DNA from: JBICIG01 sp043101605
GTDB taxonomy: Bacteria > Planctomycetota > Phycisphaerae > Phycisphaerales > UBA1924
Reading direction: 5' to 3'
NCBI GenBank assembly: GCA_043101605.1
Contig: JBICIG010000092.1
Span: 1-41,116 of the forward strand
DNA: 41,116 bases
The notes beneath the pieces were generated by a model. It was not told where the DNA came from and searched no databases. It saw only the letters and a program-made list of their open reading frames with translations. Below are positions 32,188-39,619 of the stretch, in pieces. The stretch's first letter is position 1. Each line of letters starts with the position of its first letter. The position numbers and the translations under genes are program-made.

Positions 32188-32217
32188 ATTGCCAGAGATG
32201 ACGGGCAATCCTACACT
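32188..32217 (+). promoter_or_regulatory. iscS-U-A promoter with overlapping palindrome
   Basis: TTGCCA (32189-32194) and TACACT (32212-32217) with a 17-bp spacer. An inverted repeat ATTGCC (32188-32193) / GGCAAT (32204-32209) covers the -35 and spacer, where a repressor could bind. It does not match the known IscR motifs by eye. The leader to 32321 is about 95 nt. Confidence 0.6.
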
Positions 32218-32320
32218 GGAATGATTCTAAATCTCGTTTGAGCGGCCGGGGCGATCGCCCGTCGGCGAGTGTTCTCGGACGCGTCGCCGGGGCCCGGAAC
32301 CCGCGGCTCGGAGGACGACC

Positions 32321-33559
32321 ATGAGCAAGACCGAACGAATCTACCTCGACCACGCCGCCACGACCCCGTGCGATCCGCGGGTGGTCGATGCGATGCTGCC
32401 GTACTTCACCGAGAAGTTCGGCAACGCCGGCAGCCGCAACCACAGCTTCGGCTGGGAGGCCGAGGACGCGATGGAGACCGCCCGCGAGCAGGTCGCCAAG
32501 CTGCTCGGCGCCGACCGCAAGGAGATCATCTTCACCAGCGGCGCGACCGAGTCGAACAACATCGCGATCAAGGGCGCGGCGAACATGTACGCCAAGAAGC
32601 CCGCCGGGCAGACCGGCCGCGGGCACATCATCACCTGCATCATCGAGCACAAGGCCGTGCTCGACCCGTGCAAGCGCCTCCAGAAAGAGGGCTTCGAGGT
32701 CACCTACCTCGAGCCCGGTCGCGACGGCATCGTGACGCGGGAGATGGTCGAGAACGCGCTGCGCGACGACACCATCCTCGTCTCGCTGATGTGGGCCAAC
32801 AACGAGATCGGCACGATCAACGAGATCCCGCAGATCGGCGAGCTCTGCAAGAGCAAGGGCGTGCTGCTCCACACCGACGCGACGCAGTGGGTCGGCAAGA
32901 TGCCCACCGATGTCGAGAAGGACAACATCGACCTGCTGTCGATGAGCGGGCACAAGCTCTACGGGCCCAAGGGCGTCGGCGCGCTGTATGTCCGCCGCCG
33001 CCGCCCACGCGTCCGCCTGACCCCCATCGTCGAGGGCGGCGGGCAGGAGCGCGGCATCCGCTCGGGCACCCACAACATCACCGGCATCATCGGGCTCGGC
33101 AAGGCCTGCGAGATCGCGATGCAGGAAATGGAGAGCGAGCGCGACCGCCTGCTCAAGATGCGCCAGTGGATCGAGACCGAGATCGAGAACCGCCTCGACA
33201 CCGTGCAGGTCAACGGCGACCGCGACAAGCGACTCCCCCACCTGACCAACATCTCCTTCGGCTTCGTCGAGGGCGAGAGCCTGATGATGGCGACCAGCCA
33301 CATCGCGATGAGCTCCGGGTCGGCGTGCACCAGCGCCAGCCTCGAGCCGAGCTATGTCCTCAAGGGACTGGGCATCGGCGACGACCTGGCCCACTCCTCG
33401 CTCCGCATCAGCATGGGCCGCTTCACGACCGAGGACGAGGTCAGGAACGCGACCGAGTCGATCATCGAGGCGGTCAACAAACTCCGCGACCTCAGCCCCC
33501 TCTACGACATGCACAAGGAAGGCATCGACATCACCAAGATCGAGTGGCAGTCGCACTAG
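32321..33559 (+). CDS. iscS: Cysteine desulfurase
   Basis: Removes sulfur from cysteine, forming a persulfide that feeds iron-sulfur cluster assembly; PLP enzyme. 412 residues. The N-terminus is IYLDHAATTPCDPRVVDAML; the PLP-binding region contains TSGATESNNIAIKG and the Schiff-base K212 in SMSGHKLYGPKG. The catalytic C336 lies in SSGSACTSASLEPSYVLKGL, with the SACTSAS loop typical of group I IscS. GGAGGAC sits upstream of the ATG. First gene of a compact iscS-iscU-iscA set lacking iscR, hscA, hscB and fdx. Confidence 0.95.
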   Translation: MSKTERIYLDHAATTPCDPRVVDAMLPYFTEKFGNAGSRNHSFGWEAEDAMETAREQVAKLLGADRKEIIFTSGATESNNIAIKGAANMYAKKPAGQTGRGHIITCIIEHKAVLDPCKRLQKEGFEVTYLEPGRDGIVTREMVENALRDDTILVSLMWANNEIGTINEIPQIGELCKSKGVLLHTDATQWVGKMPTDVEKDNIDLLSMSGHKLYGPKGVGALYVRRRRPRVRLTPIVEGGGQERGIRSGTHNITGIIGLGKACEIAMQEMESERDRLLKMRQWIETEIENRLDTVQVNGDRDKRLPHLTNISFGFVEGESLMMATSHIAMSSGSACTSASLEPSYVLKGLGIGDDLAHSSLRISMGRFTTEDEVRNATESIIEAVNKLRDLSPLYDMHKEGIDITKIEWQSH

Positions 33560-33565
33560 ATTGAG

Positions 33566-33585
33566 TCCGCGGCCTTCGCCGCGGA
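33566..33585 (+). repeat. Hairpin 1 in the iscS-iscU gap
   Basis: TCCGCGGC (33566-33573), loop CTTC, GCCGCGGA (33578-33585): a perfect 8-bp stem just after the iscS stop. It could slow 3' decay or attenuate transcription. Confidence 0.6.
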
Positions 33586-33600
33586 GCGTTGAGCCTCGTC

Positions 33601-33616
33601 CCCGGCCTGCGCCGGG
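33601..33616 (+). repeat. Hairpin 2 in the iscS-iscU gap
   Basis: CCCGGC (33601-33606), loop CTGC, GCCGGG (33611-33616). A related GGC-CTGC-GCC hairpin recurs in the iscU-iscA gap near 34151-34165. Confidence 0.55.
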
Positions 33617-33715
33617 CAGAGGCCGTGCCCGCTTGGCCGACACGCCGCCGATCCGGAAGAACCGAACCCGCTCGCGGGTTCAACAGGCAGAGACCCCACA
33701 CCCAAGAGGTGAACC

Positions 33716-34141
33716 ATGGCATACAGCGAGAAAGTCATCGACCATTACGCCAAGCCCCGCAATGTCGGGAACTTCGGCACCACCGACGAGGTCAAGACCC
33801 GCAAGGACATCGGCGTCGGGCTCGTCGGCGCGCCCGAGTGCGGCGATGTCATGCAGCTCCAGATCAAGGTCGACGAGCAGGGCAAGATCGAGGACGCCAA
33901 GTTCAAGTGCTTCGGCTGCGGGTCGGCGATCGCCTCGTCCAGCCTCGCGACCGAGTGGCTCAAGGGCCGCACCCTCGACGAGGGCCTGGCGATCAAGAAC
34001 ACCGAGATCGTCGAGGAGTTGAGCCTCCCCCCGGTCAAGATCCACTGCTCGGTCCTCGCCGAGGACGCGGTCCGGGCCGCGATCGCCGACTACAAGAAGA
34101 AGAACGGGATCGAGACCAAGGAACACTCCCACTCGCACTGA
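33716..34141 (+). CDS. iscU: Iron-sulfur cluster scaffold protein
   Basis: Scaffold on which [2Fe-2S] clusters are built with sulfur from IscS. 141 residues. The N-terminus SEKVIDHYAKPRNVGNFGTT is typical. The three ligand cysteines are C42 (GAPECGDVMQ), C65 (KFKCFGCGSAIASSS) and C111 (KIHCSVLAEDAVR). The LPPVK motif, contacted by the chaperone HscA, is kept although no hscA is nearby. The C-terminus ends EHSHSH, a short His-rich tail that might bind metal. It lies 156 nt after iscS, separated by two hairpins. AGAGG precedes the ATG. Confidence 0.95.
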   Translation: MAYSEKVIDHYAKPRNVGNFGTTDEVKTRKDIGVGLVGAPECGDVMQLQIKVDEQGKIEDAKFKCFGCGSAIASSSLATEWLKGRTLDEGLAIKNTEIVEELSLPPVKIHCSVLAEDAVRAAIADYKKKNGIETKEHSHSH

Positions 34142-34287
34142 TCTGAGTCGCTGGCCTGCGCCGGCGGCGCGTTCTCGGGCCAGGAGCCCGGGTGTTCAAG
34201 GGCGAACGCCCGAGCGGTTGGGCGCGTAGAATCCGTGGCTCGCCGGCCGCCGTCGGCGACGCACGAGTTGAGTCCAGGAGGACTGCC

Positions 34288-34662
34288 ATGACCACGACCG
34301 ACACCAGCACCCCCACTCCCGAAGCCGCCGACCAGGTCATTCTGACCGAGATCGCCGCCAAGGAGATCCACCGGATCATCGAGGAGCAGGAACTCGATCC
34401 CAACACCGTCTGCCTTCGCGTGGGCGTAAAGGGCGGCGGGTGTTCCGGATTCAGCTATGTCCTCGACCTCACCGAGTCGAAGCGCGACACCGACGAGGTC
34501 TGGGTGCAGCACGGCATCCGCGTCATCTGCGATCCCAAGAGCTCCCTCTACCTCAACGGCACCCGCGTCGACTTCAAGGACGAGATCATGGGCCGCGGCT
34601 TCGTCTTCCAGAACCCCAACGCCACCGCGACCTGTGGCTGTGGCTCGAGCTTCAGCGCCTGA
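34288..34662 (+). CDS. iscA: A-type iron-sulfur carrier protein
   Basis: Accepts and delivers clusters to apoproteins. 124 residues. The fold marks are VILTEIAAKEIHRIIEEQ, LRVGVKGGGCSGFSYVLDL with C52, and the C-terminal TATCGCGSSFSA with C116 and C118. The three cysteines fit IscA/ErpA/SufA; which subtype cannot be decided by eye, and iscA is given from the context. The first 15 residues are Thr-rich and probably disordered. AGGAGGA (34276-34282) gives 5-nt spacing to the ATG. Confidence 0.9.
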   Translation: MTTTDTSTPTPEAADQVILTEIAAKEIHRIIEEQELDPNTVCLRVGVKGGGCSGFSYVLDLTESKRDTDEVWVQHGIRVICDPKSSLYLNGTRVDFKDEIMGRGFVFQNPNATATCGCGSSFSA

Positions 34663-34687
34663 GCCCTCCAACCTCCGCCTCTTCCTC

Positions 34688-34714
34688 GACGCCCGGGCCC
34701 CGCACCCGGGCGTC
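34688..34714 (+). terminator. Terminator of the isc group
   Basis: A perfect 10-bp stem (34688-34697 with 34705-34714) and a 7-nt loop, followed by GCTCGTTTC; the T run is short. Confidence 0.7.
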
Positions 34715-34758
34715 GCTCGTTTCAGGACGCGGCCATCCCCCCACAGCCGGGAATTTCC

Positions 34759-34788
34759 TTGATTCAAACGCCCCCGGTCCGCTAAATT
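34759..34788 (+). promoter_or_regulatory. Promoter for the ACT-domain gene
   Basis: TTGATT (34759-34764) and TAAATT (34783-34788), spacer 18 bp, in a local AT-rich patch. The start site would be near 34795. Confidence 0.65.
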
Positions 34789-34794
34789 CCTGTT

Positions 34795-35050
34795 CAGGCG
34801 TCGACGGCGGGCCATCCACCCCTTCACCGGGGCCGGCCCCTCCCGCACGACGCTGAGAGGGCGGGTCTGCCCCGGCCGCGGGTAGCGCGGCTTGGGTGAA
34901 TTCCGAAAGCTGGGAAGAGCCATCCCCCGATTCGGCCGATGCTCCGCATCGGCGGCACGCATCGAAGGGAAGGCCGGATCAATCCGGGCCCATGACGGGT
35001 CCGCAGGCACGGCACGCCGATCCGCGGCGCAAGGACGAGGGGCACGCGAC
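34795..35050 (+). promoter_or_regulatory. Long structured 5' leader of the ACT-domain gene
   Basis: About 255 nt without a supported reading frame. It includes a perfect hairpin (GCCGATGC 34935-34942 with GCATCGGC 34946-34953) and a second one (CCGGAT 34974-34979 with ATCCGG 34982-34987). A cis-regulatory RNA is possible, but I could not match it to a known riboswitch class. Confidence 0.4.
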
Positions 35051-35527
35051 ATGACCGAAGGGCCGCTTCCTCTGGAAACCATGCAGGGCTACGCACCGCC
35101 CACGGTCACTCAGTTCAGCGTCTTCCTCGCCAACAAAGTCGGCAAGCTTTACGATGTCGTCGAGCTCTTCGACGAGGCGCCCTGCCAGGTCTGCGCCCTG
35201 AGCGTCCACGAAGCGACCGACCACGCCGTCGTCCGCCTCATCACCAACAGCGCCCGCACCGCACGCCAACTCCTCCGCGACGAGAAGCTCGCCTTCGGGG
35301 AACTGGATGTCCTCATCGTCGAACTCAGCCGCGGGCACTCGCTCTCGAGCCTCGCCCTCTCGCTGCTCGGCGCCGAGTTGAACATCCACTTCGCCTACCC
35401 GCTGATGATCCGGCCCAACGGCACGCCCACGATCGCGCTCGCCGTCGACGACCCGACCCTCGCCGGTCAGATCCTCCGCCGCAAGGAGTTCCGGCTCTTC
35501 GGCGAAGCGGACCTGCCCGCGGCCTGA
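35051..35527 (+). CDS. ACT-domain protein
   Basis: 158 residues. The ATG at 35051 has GAGGGG 8 nt upstream; the longer frame upstream lies in the leader. Two ACT-like units are visible: QFSVFLANKVGKLYDVVELF (about residues 22-85), and a second starting FGELDVLIVELSRGHSLSSL (about 90-150). ACT domains bind amino acids or similar small ligands and regulate enzymes or transport. With no catalytic domain, this is likely a stand-alone sensor or regulator. A role in amino acid metabolism is inference, strengthened only by the long leader that could itself sense a metabolite. Confidence 0.8.
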   Translation: MTEGPLPLETMQGYAPPTVTQFSVFLANKVGKLYDVVELFDEAPCQVCALSVHEATDHAVVRLITNSARTARQLLRDEKLAFGELDVLIVELSRGHSLSSLALSLLGAELNIHFAYPLMIRPNGTPTIALAVDDPTLAGQILRRKEFRLFGEADLPAA

Positions 35528-35693
35528 CCCTCCTCCGCGCGTCCCTGCGAACTCCCGGGAGACGCCGCGAAGGCCGGATCAGCCGCCGATTGCCTATCAA
35601 GTTCCAAACTGCAAAACGGTGGAATGCTCGTATAGGACGCGGCGTTCCCGTAGAGTAACCAATACGAAATTCCCCACCCCCATGGAGGCAAAC

Positions 35694-36707
35694 ATGAAAC
35701 GCACCCTCCCGGCCGTGATCCTCGCCGCGGGCCTGCTCGCCCCGGCCGCCACCGCCGCCCCCGTCGCCCAGCCTCAGCCGGCGATCCTCGACGAACTGCC
35801 CGACTTCCAGCGCCCCGCGCTCTGGTTCGGCGACAAGGCCCCAAAGCTGCACATCAAGGAGTGGATCAAGGGTGACGCCGTTGACAAGTTCAAGCCCGGC
35901 GGCGTCTATGTCGTCGAGTTCTGGGCCACCTGGTGCGGGCCCTGCATCCGCGAGTTCCCGAACCTCAGCAAGAAGCAGAAGGAGTACGGCGACTCGGTGC
36001 AGTTCATCGGCGTCAACATCTGGGAACGCGTCTCGGGCGACGAGCGCGCCGAGAAGGTCCGCTCCTTCGTCGCCGAGCAGGGCGACAACATGAGCTACAC
36101 CGTCGCCCTCGAAGAGGGCAAGAAGATGTCCGAGACCTGGATGGACCCGGCCAAGCAGAACGGCATCCCCGCCGCGTTCATCGTCGATCAGCGCGGCCGC
36201 ATCGCCTGGATCGGGCACCCCGCCGTCATCGCCGAGCCCCTCGAGCAGATCTTGAAGGGCGAGTACGACATGAAGGCCACGCAAGCCGCCATCGAAGACC
36301 AGATGATGGCCGAGCAGCACTTCGACTTCGTCATGATGCTCCTCTCCAGCGGGCAGAGCGAGAAGGGCTACAAGCTCCTCGACGCGATGCTCGAGCATGG
36401 CAAGCTCGACAACCCCTACATGATCAACAGCATGGTCTGGACCATCCTCACCCGCCCGCAGTACGACGAGGGCCGCAACTACGACTGGTGCATCGACGCC
36501 GCCAAGTGGGCCTGCGACGCCACCGAGTGGAAGAGCGCCAGCATCATCGACACCCTCGCCCGCGCCTACTGGGACAACGGGCAGCGCAAGCTCGCGATCG
36601 ACACCCAGCGCAAGGCCGTCGAAGCCGCCCGCAGCGAGCGCGAGACCGACGCCATGCAGCAGACGCTCGATCAGTACCTCGCCGAGATGGAAGAGGGCAA
36701 GGGCTGA
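35694..36707 (+). CDS. Secreted thioredoxin-like (TlpA/ResA-type) protein
   Basis: 337 residues. GGAGG (35684-35688) gives 5-nt spacing to the ATG at 35694; the ATG at 35682 is less likely. A signal peptide is present (MKRTLPAVILAAGLLAPAAT). The redox domain has FWATWCGPCIREFPNLSKKQ with the pair C81-G-P-C84 and the cis-Pro region GIPAAFIVDQRGRIAWIGHP. A C-terminal helical region (about residues 200-337, LLDAMLEHGKLDNPY, TLARAYWDNGQRKLAIDTQR) looks like tetratricopeptide helices. It would act in the periplasm or outside, on disulfide handling. A terminator follows, and trxB is convergent. Confidence 0.88.
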   Translation: MKRTLPAVILAAGLLAPAATAAPVAQPQPAILDELPDFQRPALWFGDKAPKLHIKEWIKGDAVDKFKPGGVYVVEFWATWCGPCIREFPNLSKKQKEYGDSVQFIGVNIWERVSGDERAEKVRSFVAEQGDNMSYTVALEEGKKMSETWMDPAKQNGIPAAFIVDQRGRIAWIGHPAVIAEPLEQILKGEYDMKATQAAIEDQMMAEQHFDFVMMLLSSGQSEKGYKLLDAMLEHGKLDNPYMINSMVWTILTRPQYDEGRNYDWCIDAAKWACDATEWKSASIIDTLARAYWDNGQRKLAIDTQRKAVEAARSERETDAMQQTLDQYLAEMEEGKG

Positions 36708-36773
36708 CCGCCCGGCGTGCCATCCGCACGCCCCGCGTCACCCGCCGGCGCGATCACCGAGCAAACTCTCACC

Positions 36774-36803
36774 AGGGCCCGCTTCAGAGCGGGCCCTCTT
36801 TCT
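36774..36803 (+). terminator. Rho-independent terminator
   Basis: AGGGCCCGCT (36774-36783) with AGCGGGCCCT (36788-36797), loop TCAG, then CTTTCTT. It lies between convergent genes and may serve the trxB side weakly. Confidence 0.88.
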
Positions 36804-36812
36804 TGCGCGCTC

Positions 36813-37790
36813 TCAGACCAGCCCCTGGTCGTTCAGCCAGTGCTCGGCGTCGAGCGCCGCCTGGCACCCCATGCCCGCGGCCGTCACCGCCTGGCGGTAC
36901 CGCGCGTCGGCGACATCACCCGCACCGAACACCCCGGGGATGTTCGTCTCCCCCGAGCGCGTCTTGAGCAGCAGGTAGCCCTTGTCGTCGAACTCGAGCC
37001 CCGTGTCACGGATGAACTTCGTCGCCGGCGTGTGCCCGATCGCGACGAACAGCCCCTTGACGGGCATCTCCGATCGCTCGCCCGTCTGCGTGTCCTCGAG
37101 CACCAGCCCCGCGATCTTCTCATCGCCCAGCACATCGACGACGATCTTGTTCCAGATCACCTCCGCGTTGGGCTTGGACATGAACCGCTCCTGCATGATC
37201 TTGCTGGCGCGCAGCTCATCGCGGCGGTGGATGACCGAGACCTTGCTCCCGAACTTGGTCAGGTAGGTCGCCTCCTCCATCGCCGTGTCCCCGCCCCCCA
37301 CCACCGCCAGCGGTTGGTCGCGGAACACGGGCAGCGCCCCGTCACAGACCGCGCACGCGGACACACCGCCACCGATCTGCGCCAGGCGCAGCTCGTTCTC
37401 GAGCCCGAGCCAGTTCGCCGTCGCCCCGGTCGAGATGATCACGCTGTGCGCCCGGATCTGCTTGCCCGACGAGGTGTCCAGCAGGAACGGCCGCTGGTCG
37501 AAAAAGCACCGCACGATGTCCTCGCCCACGACCTTCGTGCCGAAACGCTCGGCCTGCCGCTGGAACAGGCTCATCATCTCGGGCCCCGCGACGCCGTCGG
37601 GAAAGCCCGGGTAATTCTCGACATCGGTCGTCAGCATCAGTTGCCCGCCGGGCAGCACCGGCCCCGGGTTCTGCTTGGGCACGCCGACATACACCACCGG
37701 ATCGAGCTGCGCCCGCGCGGCGTAGATCGCCGCCGTCCACCCCGCCGGCCCCGAGCCGATGATCACGAGCTTGTGCACCTGGTCGCTCAT
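36813..37790 (-). CDS. trxB: Thioredoxin reductase
   Basis: FAD-dependent NADPH enzyme that reduces thioredoxin. 325 residues. The FAD-binding start is LVIIGSGPAGWTAAIYAARA; GGQLMLTTDVENYPGFPDG follows. The redox-active pair is C146-A-V-C149 in GVSACAVCDGALP, and the NADPH fold is VVGGGDTAMEEATYL with HRRDELRAS. The C-terminal GVFGAGDVADARYRQAVTAA is typical. The ATG at 37790 is the conserved start. It is convergent with the thioredoxin-like secreted protein, and a separate terminator lies between it and the gene at 37881. Confidence 0.95.
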   Translation of the reverse strand: MSDQVHKLVIIGSGPAGWTAAIYAARAQLDPVVYVGVPKQNPGPVLPGGQLMLTTDVENYPGFPDGVAGPEMMSLFQRQAERFGTKVVGEDIVRCFFDQRPFLLDTSSGKQIRAHSVIISTGATANWLGLENELRLAQIGGGVSACAVCDGALPVFRDQPLAVVGGGDTAMEEATYLTKFGSKVSVIHRRDELRASKIMQERFMSKPNAEVIWNKIVVDVLGDEKIAGLVLEDTQTGERSEMPVKGLFVAIGHTPATKFIRDTGLEFDDKGYLLLKTRSGETNIPGVFGAGDVADARYRQAVTAAGMGCQAALDAEHWLNDQGLV

Positions 37791-37830
37791 CTGTGTCTCC
37801 TGACGCGGCGATCATCCGACGCGCAACGAA

Positions 37831-37859
37831 AGCGGCCAACCCCGCAAGAGCCGGCCGCT
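37831..37859 (-). terminator. Terminator of the minus-strand gene at 37881-39497
   Basis: On the minus strand, AGCGGCC (37859-37853) pairs with GGCCGCT (37837-37831), followed by TTCGTT. Confidence 0.55.
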
Positions 37860-37880
37860 ATTCCCTTCCACACCCGACGC

Positions 37881-39497
37881 TCACCCGCCCTGATCGATCT
37901 CGTTCTGACGGATCAGGCTCAGCACCGGCGGCCAGATCAGGTAATCGCTGTCGACCACCAGTTCCACCGTGTTCTGGATCCGCGTCGCGCCGTTCGCCGC
38001 CCCGTCGCGTCCCACCGAATACAGAATGAAGTCGCGGTTGTCGAAGTTGCGCGAGAAGTTCCGACGCCCCGGCACCACGATGCTCATCACATGCGTCGAG
38101 CCGCTCCCGGTCGTCACGCCCGGCAGGATGTACTGCAGCCGCGGGTTGGCGCCGCGGTCACGCCCGGTCGGGTTGTACGGGTCGTCCTCCTCGGCCGTCA
38201 CCCACCGACGCCCCGCCGCCGCGTCCGCGTCGCGCTGGAGCATCCCGCTCGCATAGCTGATCCCCACCATCGACAGCGCGTGCCGCGTGCCCAGCACCTC
38301 CAGCCGAACCTGCCGACGCAGGTCGAACAGATGAGGCACCGGCCCCAGCGTCGACGCAACGACCGTGAACCGTGGCGACAGGAACCGCTCGATGTCGTAC
38401 CGCCGATCGAGCAGCGGGTCGAACGGATTGGTGAAGCTCCACCGCTGCGCCATGTCGCCGTAGGAAGTCTGGATCGCTGTCCGCGCTTCGCTCAGCGGCG
38501 CCTGGAACTGGGCGACCTGCTCCCAGCGCGGGATCTCGCTGAACAGCCGCAGCGGGTTGCCCTCGGTCGCGAGCCGCGCCATCGTCGGCGCGAAGGTCAC
38601 CGGGTTCGCCCCGCTCGACTGCAGCACCGTCTCGGCCAGTTGCCGCGCCGCCATCTCGTTGCCCTGAGGGAGCTGCAGCCGCGCCAGACGCACATGCCCC
38701 TCGGTCGTCCGCTGCGGCCCGATGGTGTCGACCACCTCCCGCAGGTCGTTCACATCCGCCGCCAGCCGCGGCGACCCGGACTTGAAGTCCACATACGCCA
38801 CATCGCGCATCCGCTCGCAGGTCTCGAGCATCCACTCGAGCCCCTGCCGCATCTCCGTCTCGAAGCGGCGCTGCGCCACCTGGTTGCACACCAGCAGCCA
38901 GTCACGCAGCACATCCAGCGCGCCGATCACATCGCCCGACTCGGCCCGACGCGTCGCCTCGATGTTCACCAGCATGTGGACCCGCTCGAGCCCCCACAGA
39001 TACTTGAAGTCGGCACCCGCCAGCAGCGGCATCCCGCCGACATCCACCTCCGTGTACAGCCCGTTCTCGATCAGCAGAAACAGGTCGTCGTCCGAAGCAT
39101 CCAACGCCTCGACGCCGTACGGCTGCCCCCACCCCATCTGGTCGATCAGCGCCGGGTCGGTCAGCTCATCGAGCTTGGCGATCACCGCTTGCTGACCGGG
39201 CGCCGCCGCCCACGCCGACGCCGCCTCCCACAGACCCATCGGATAGTCCGGGTGCATCAGCCGCGAATCGTCGCTGGTCAGCCCCGTCGGGGGGAGGTCC
39301 ATCCCCGCGATCGCCGGCAACAGCCCCAGGTCTGTCCGCTGCCCCGGCGTCCCATCGGCACCCGGAAAGATGTCCTTGTAGAACTGGTTGGCCTGGCTGA
39401 GCCAGTCCTGCTGCGCCGAGGCCGGCGCCGCCCCGCACGCCAGCACGCCCGCCGCCACCCGCACACCCAGAGACATTCGCAAGGTCGATCGTGTCAT
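37881..39497 (-). CDS. Large secreted protein, unknown function
   Basis: 538 residues. The ATG at 39497 opens a signal peptide (RMSLGVRVAAGVLACGAAPA, SAQ); VLAC could also act as a lipobox. No catalytic motif was recognised. Central helices look repeat-like (LGLLPAIAGMDLPPTG, AIGALDVLRDWLLVCNQVAQ-type) and the tail resembles a secreted beta-rich module with NFSRNFDNRDFILYSVGRDG, ARIQNTVELVVDSDYLIWPP. That tail phrase, with 'lYSvGrDG', is common in Planctomycetes secreted proteins that carry ordinary date or size data, but I cannot assign a domain name. TACCAT lies 8 nt before the ATG, so the transcript may be near-leaderless. Confidence 0.75.
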   Translation of the reverse strand: MTRSTLRMSLGVRVAAGVLACGAAPASAQQDWLSQANQFYKDIFPGADGTPGQRTDLGLLPAIAGMDLPPTGLTSDDSRLMHPDYPMGLWEAASAWAAAPGQQAVIAKLDELTDPALIDQMGWGQPYGVEALDASDDDLFLLIENGLYTEVDVGGMPLLAGADFKYLWGLERVHMLVNIEATRRAESGDVIGALDVLRDWLLVCNQVAQRRFETEMRQGLEWMLETCERMRDVAYVDFKSGSPRLAADVNDLREVVDTIGPQRTTEGHVRLARLQLPQGNEMAARQLAETVLQSSGANPVTFAPTMARLATEGNPLRLFSEIPRWEQVAQFQAPLSEARTAIQTSYGDMAQRWSFTNPFDPLLDRRYDIERFLSPRFTVVASTLGPVPHLFDLRRQVRLEVLGTRHALSMVGISYASGMLQRDADAAAGRRWVTAEEDDPYNPTGRDRGANPRLQYILPGVTTGSGSTHVMSIVVPGRRNFSRNFDNRDFILYSVGRDGAANGATRIQNTVELVVDSDYLIWPPVLSLIRQNEIDQGG

Positions 39498-39505
39498 GGT
39501 CCGGG

Positions 39506-39511
39506 ATGGTA
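39506..39511 (-). promoter_or_regulatory. -10 hexamer, near-leaderless
   Basis: TACCAT on the minus strand, 8 nt before the ATG at 39497, with no ribosome binding site between. Confidence 0.4.
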
Positions 39512-39570
39512 GCAACGCCCCCCCGCGTGCGCCCCACCCGATGACACCCCACGCCCGCGCCCGACCAAAG

Positions 39571-39593
39571 AAAAACGGGCCCGTCCGGGCCCG
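39571..39593 (-). terminator. Terminator of the sigma-factor gene
   Basis: On the minus strand, CGGGCCCG (39593-39586) pairs with CGGGCCCG (39583-39576) across a 2-nt junction (effective loop GGAC), followed by TTTTT. Confidence 0.88.
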
Positions 39594-39619
39594 CTGGAAG
39601 TCTGGTCAAGCTTGGCGAC

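Noticed and set aside
34795..35050. Cobalamin or TPP riboswitch in the ACT leader
   Set aside because: Fragments such as GGTGAATTCC and CTGAGAG occur, but the other conserved boxes are absent or out of order.
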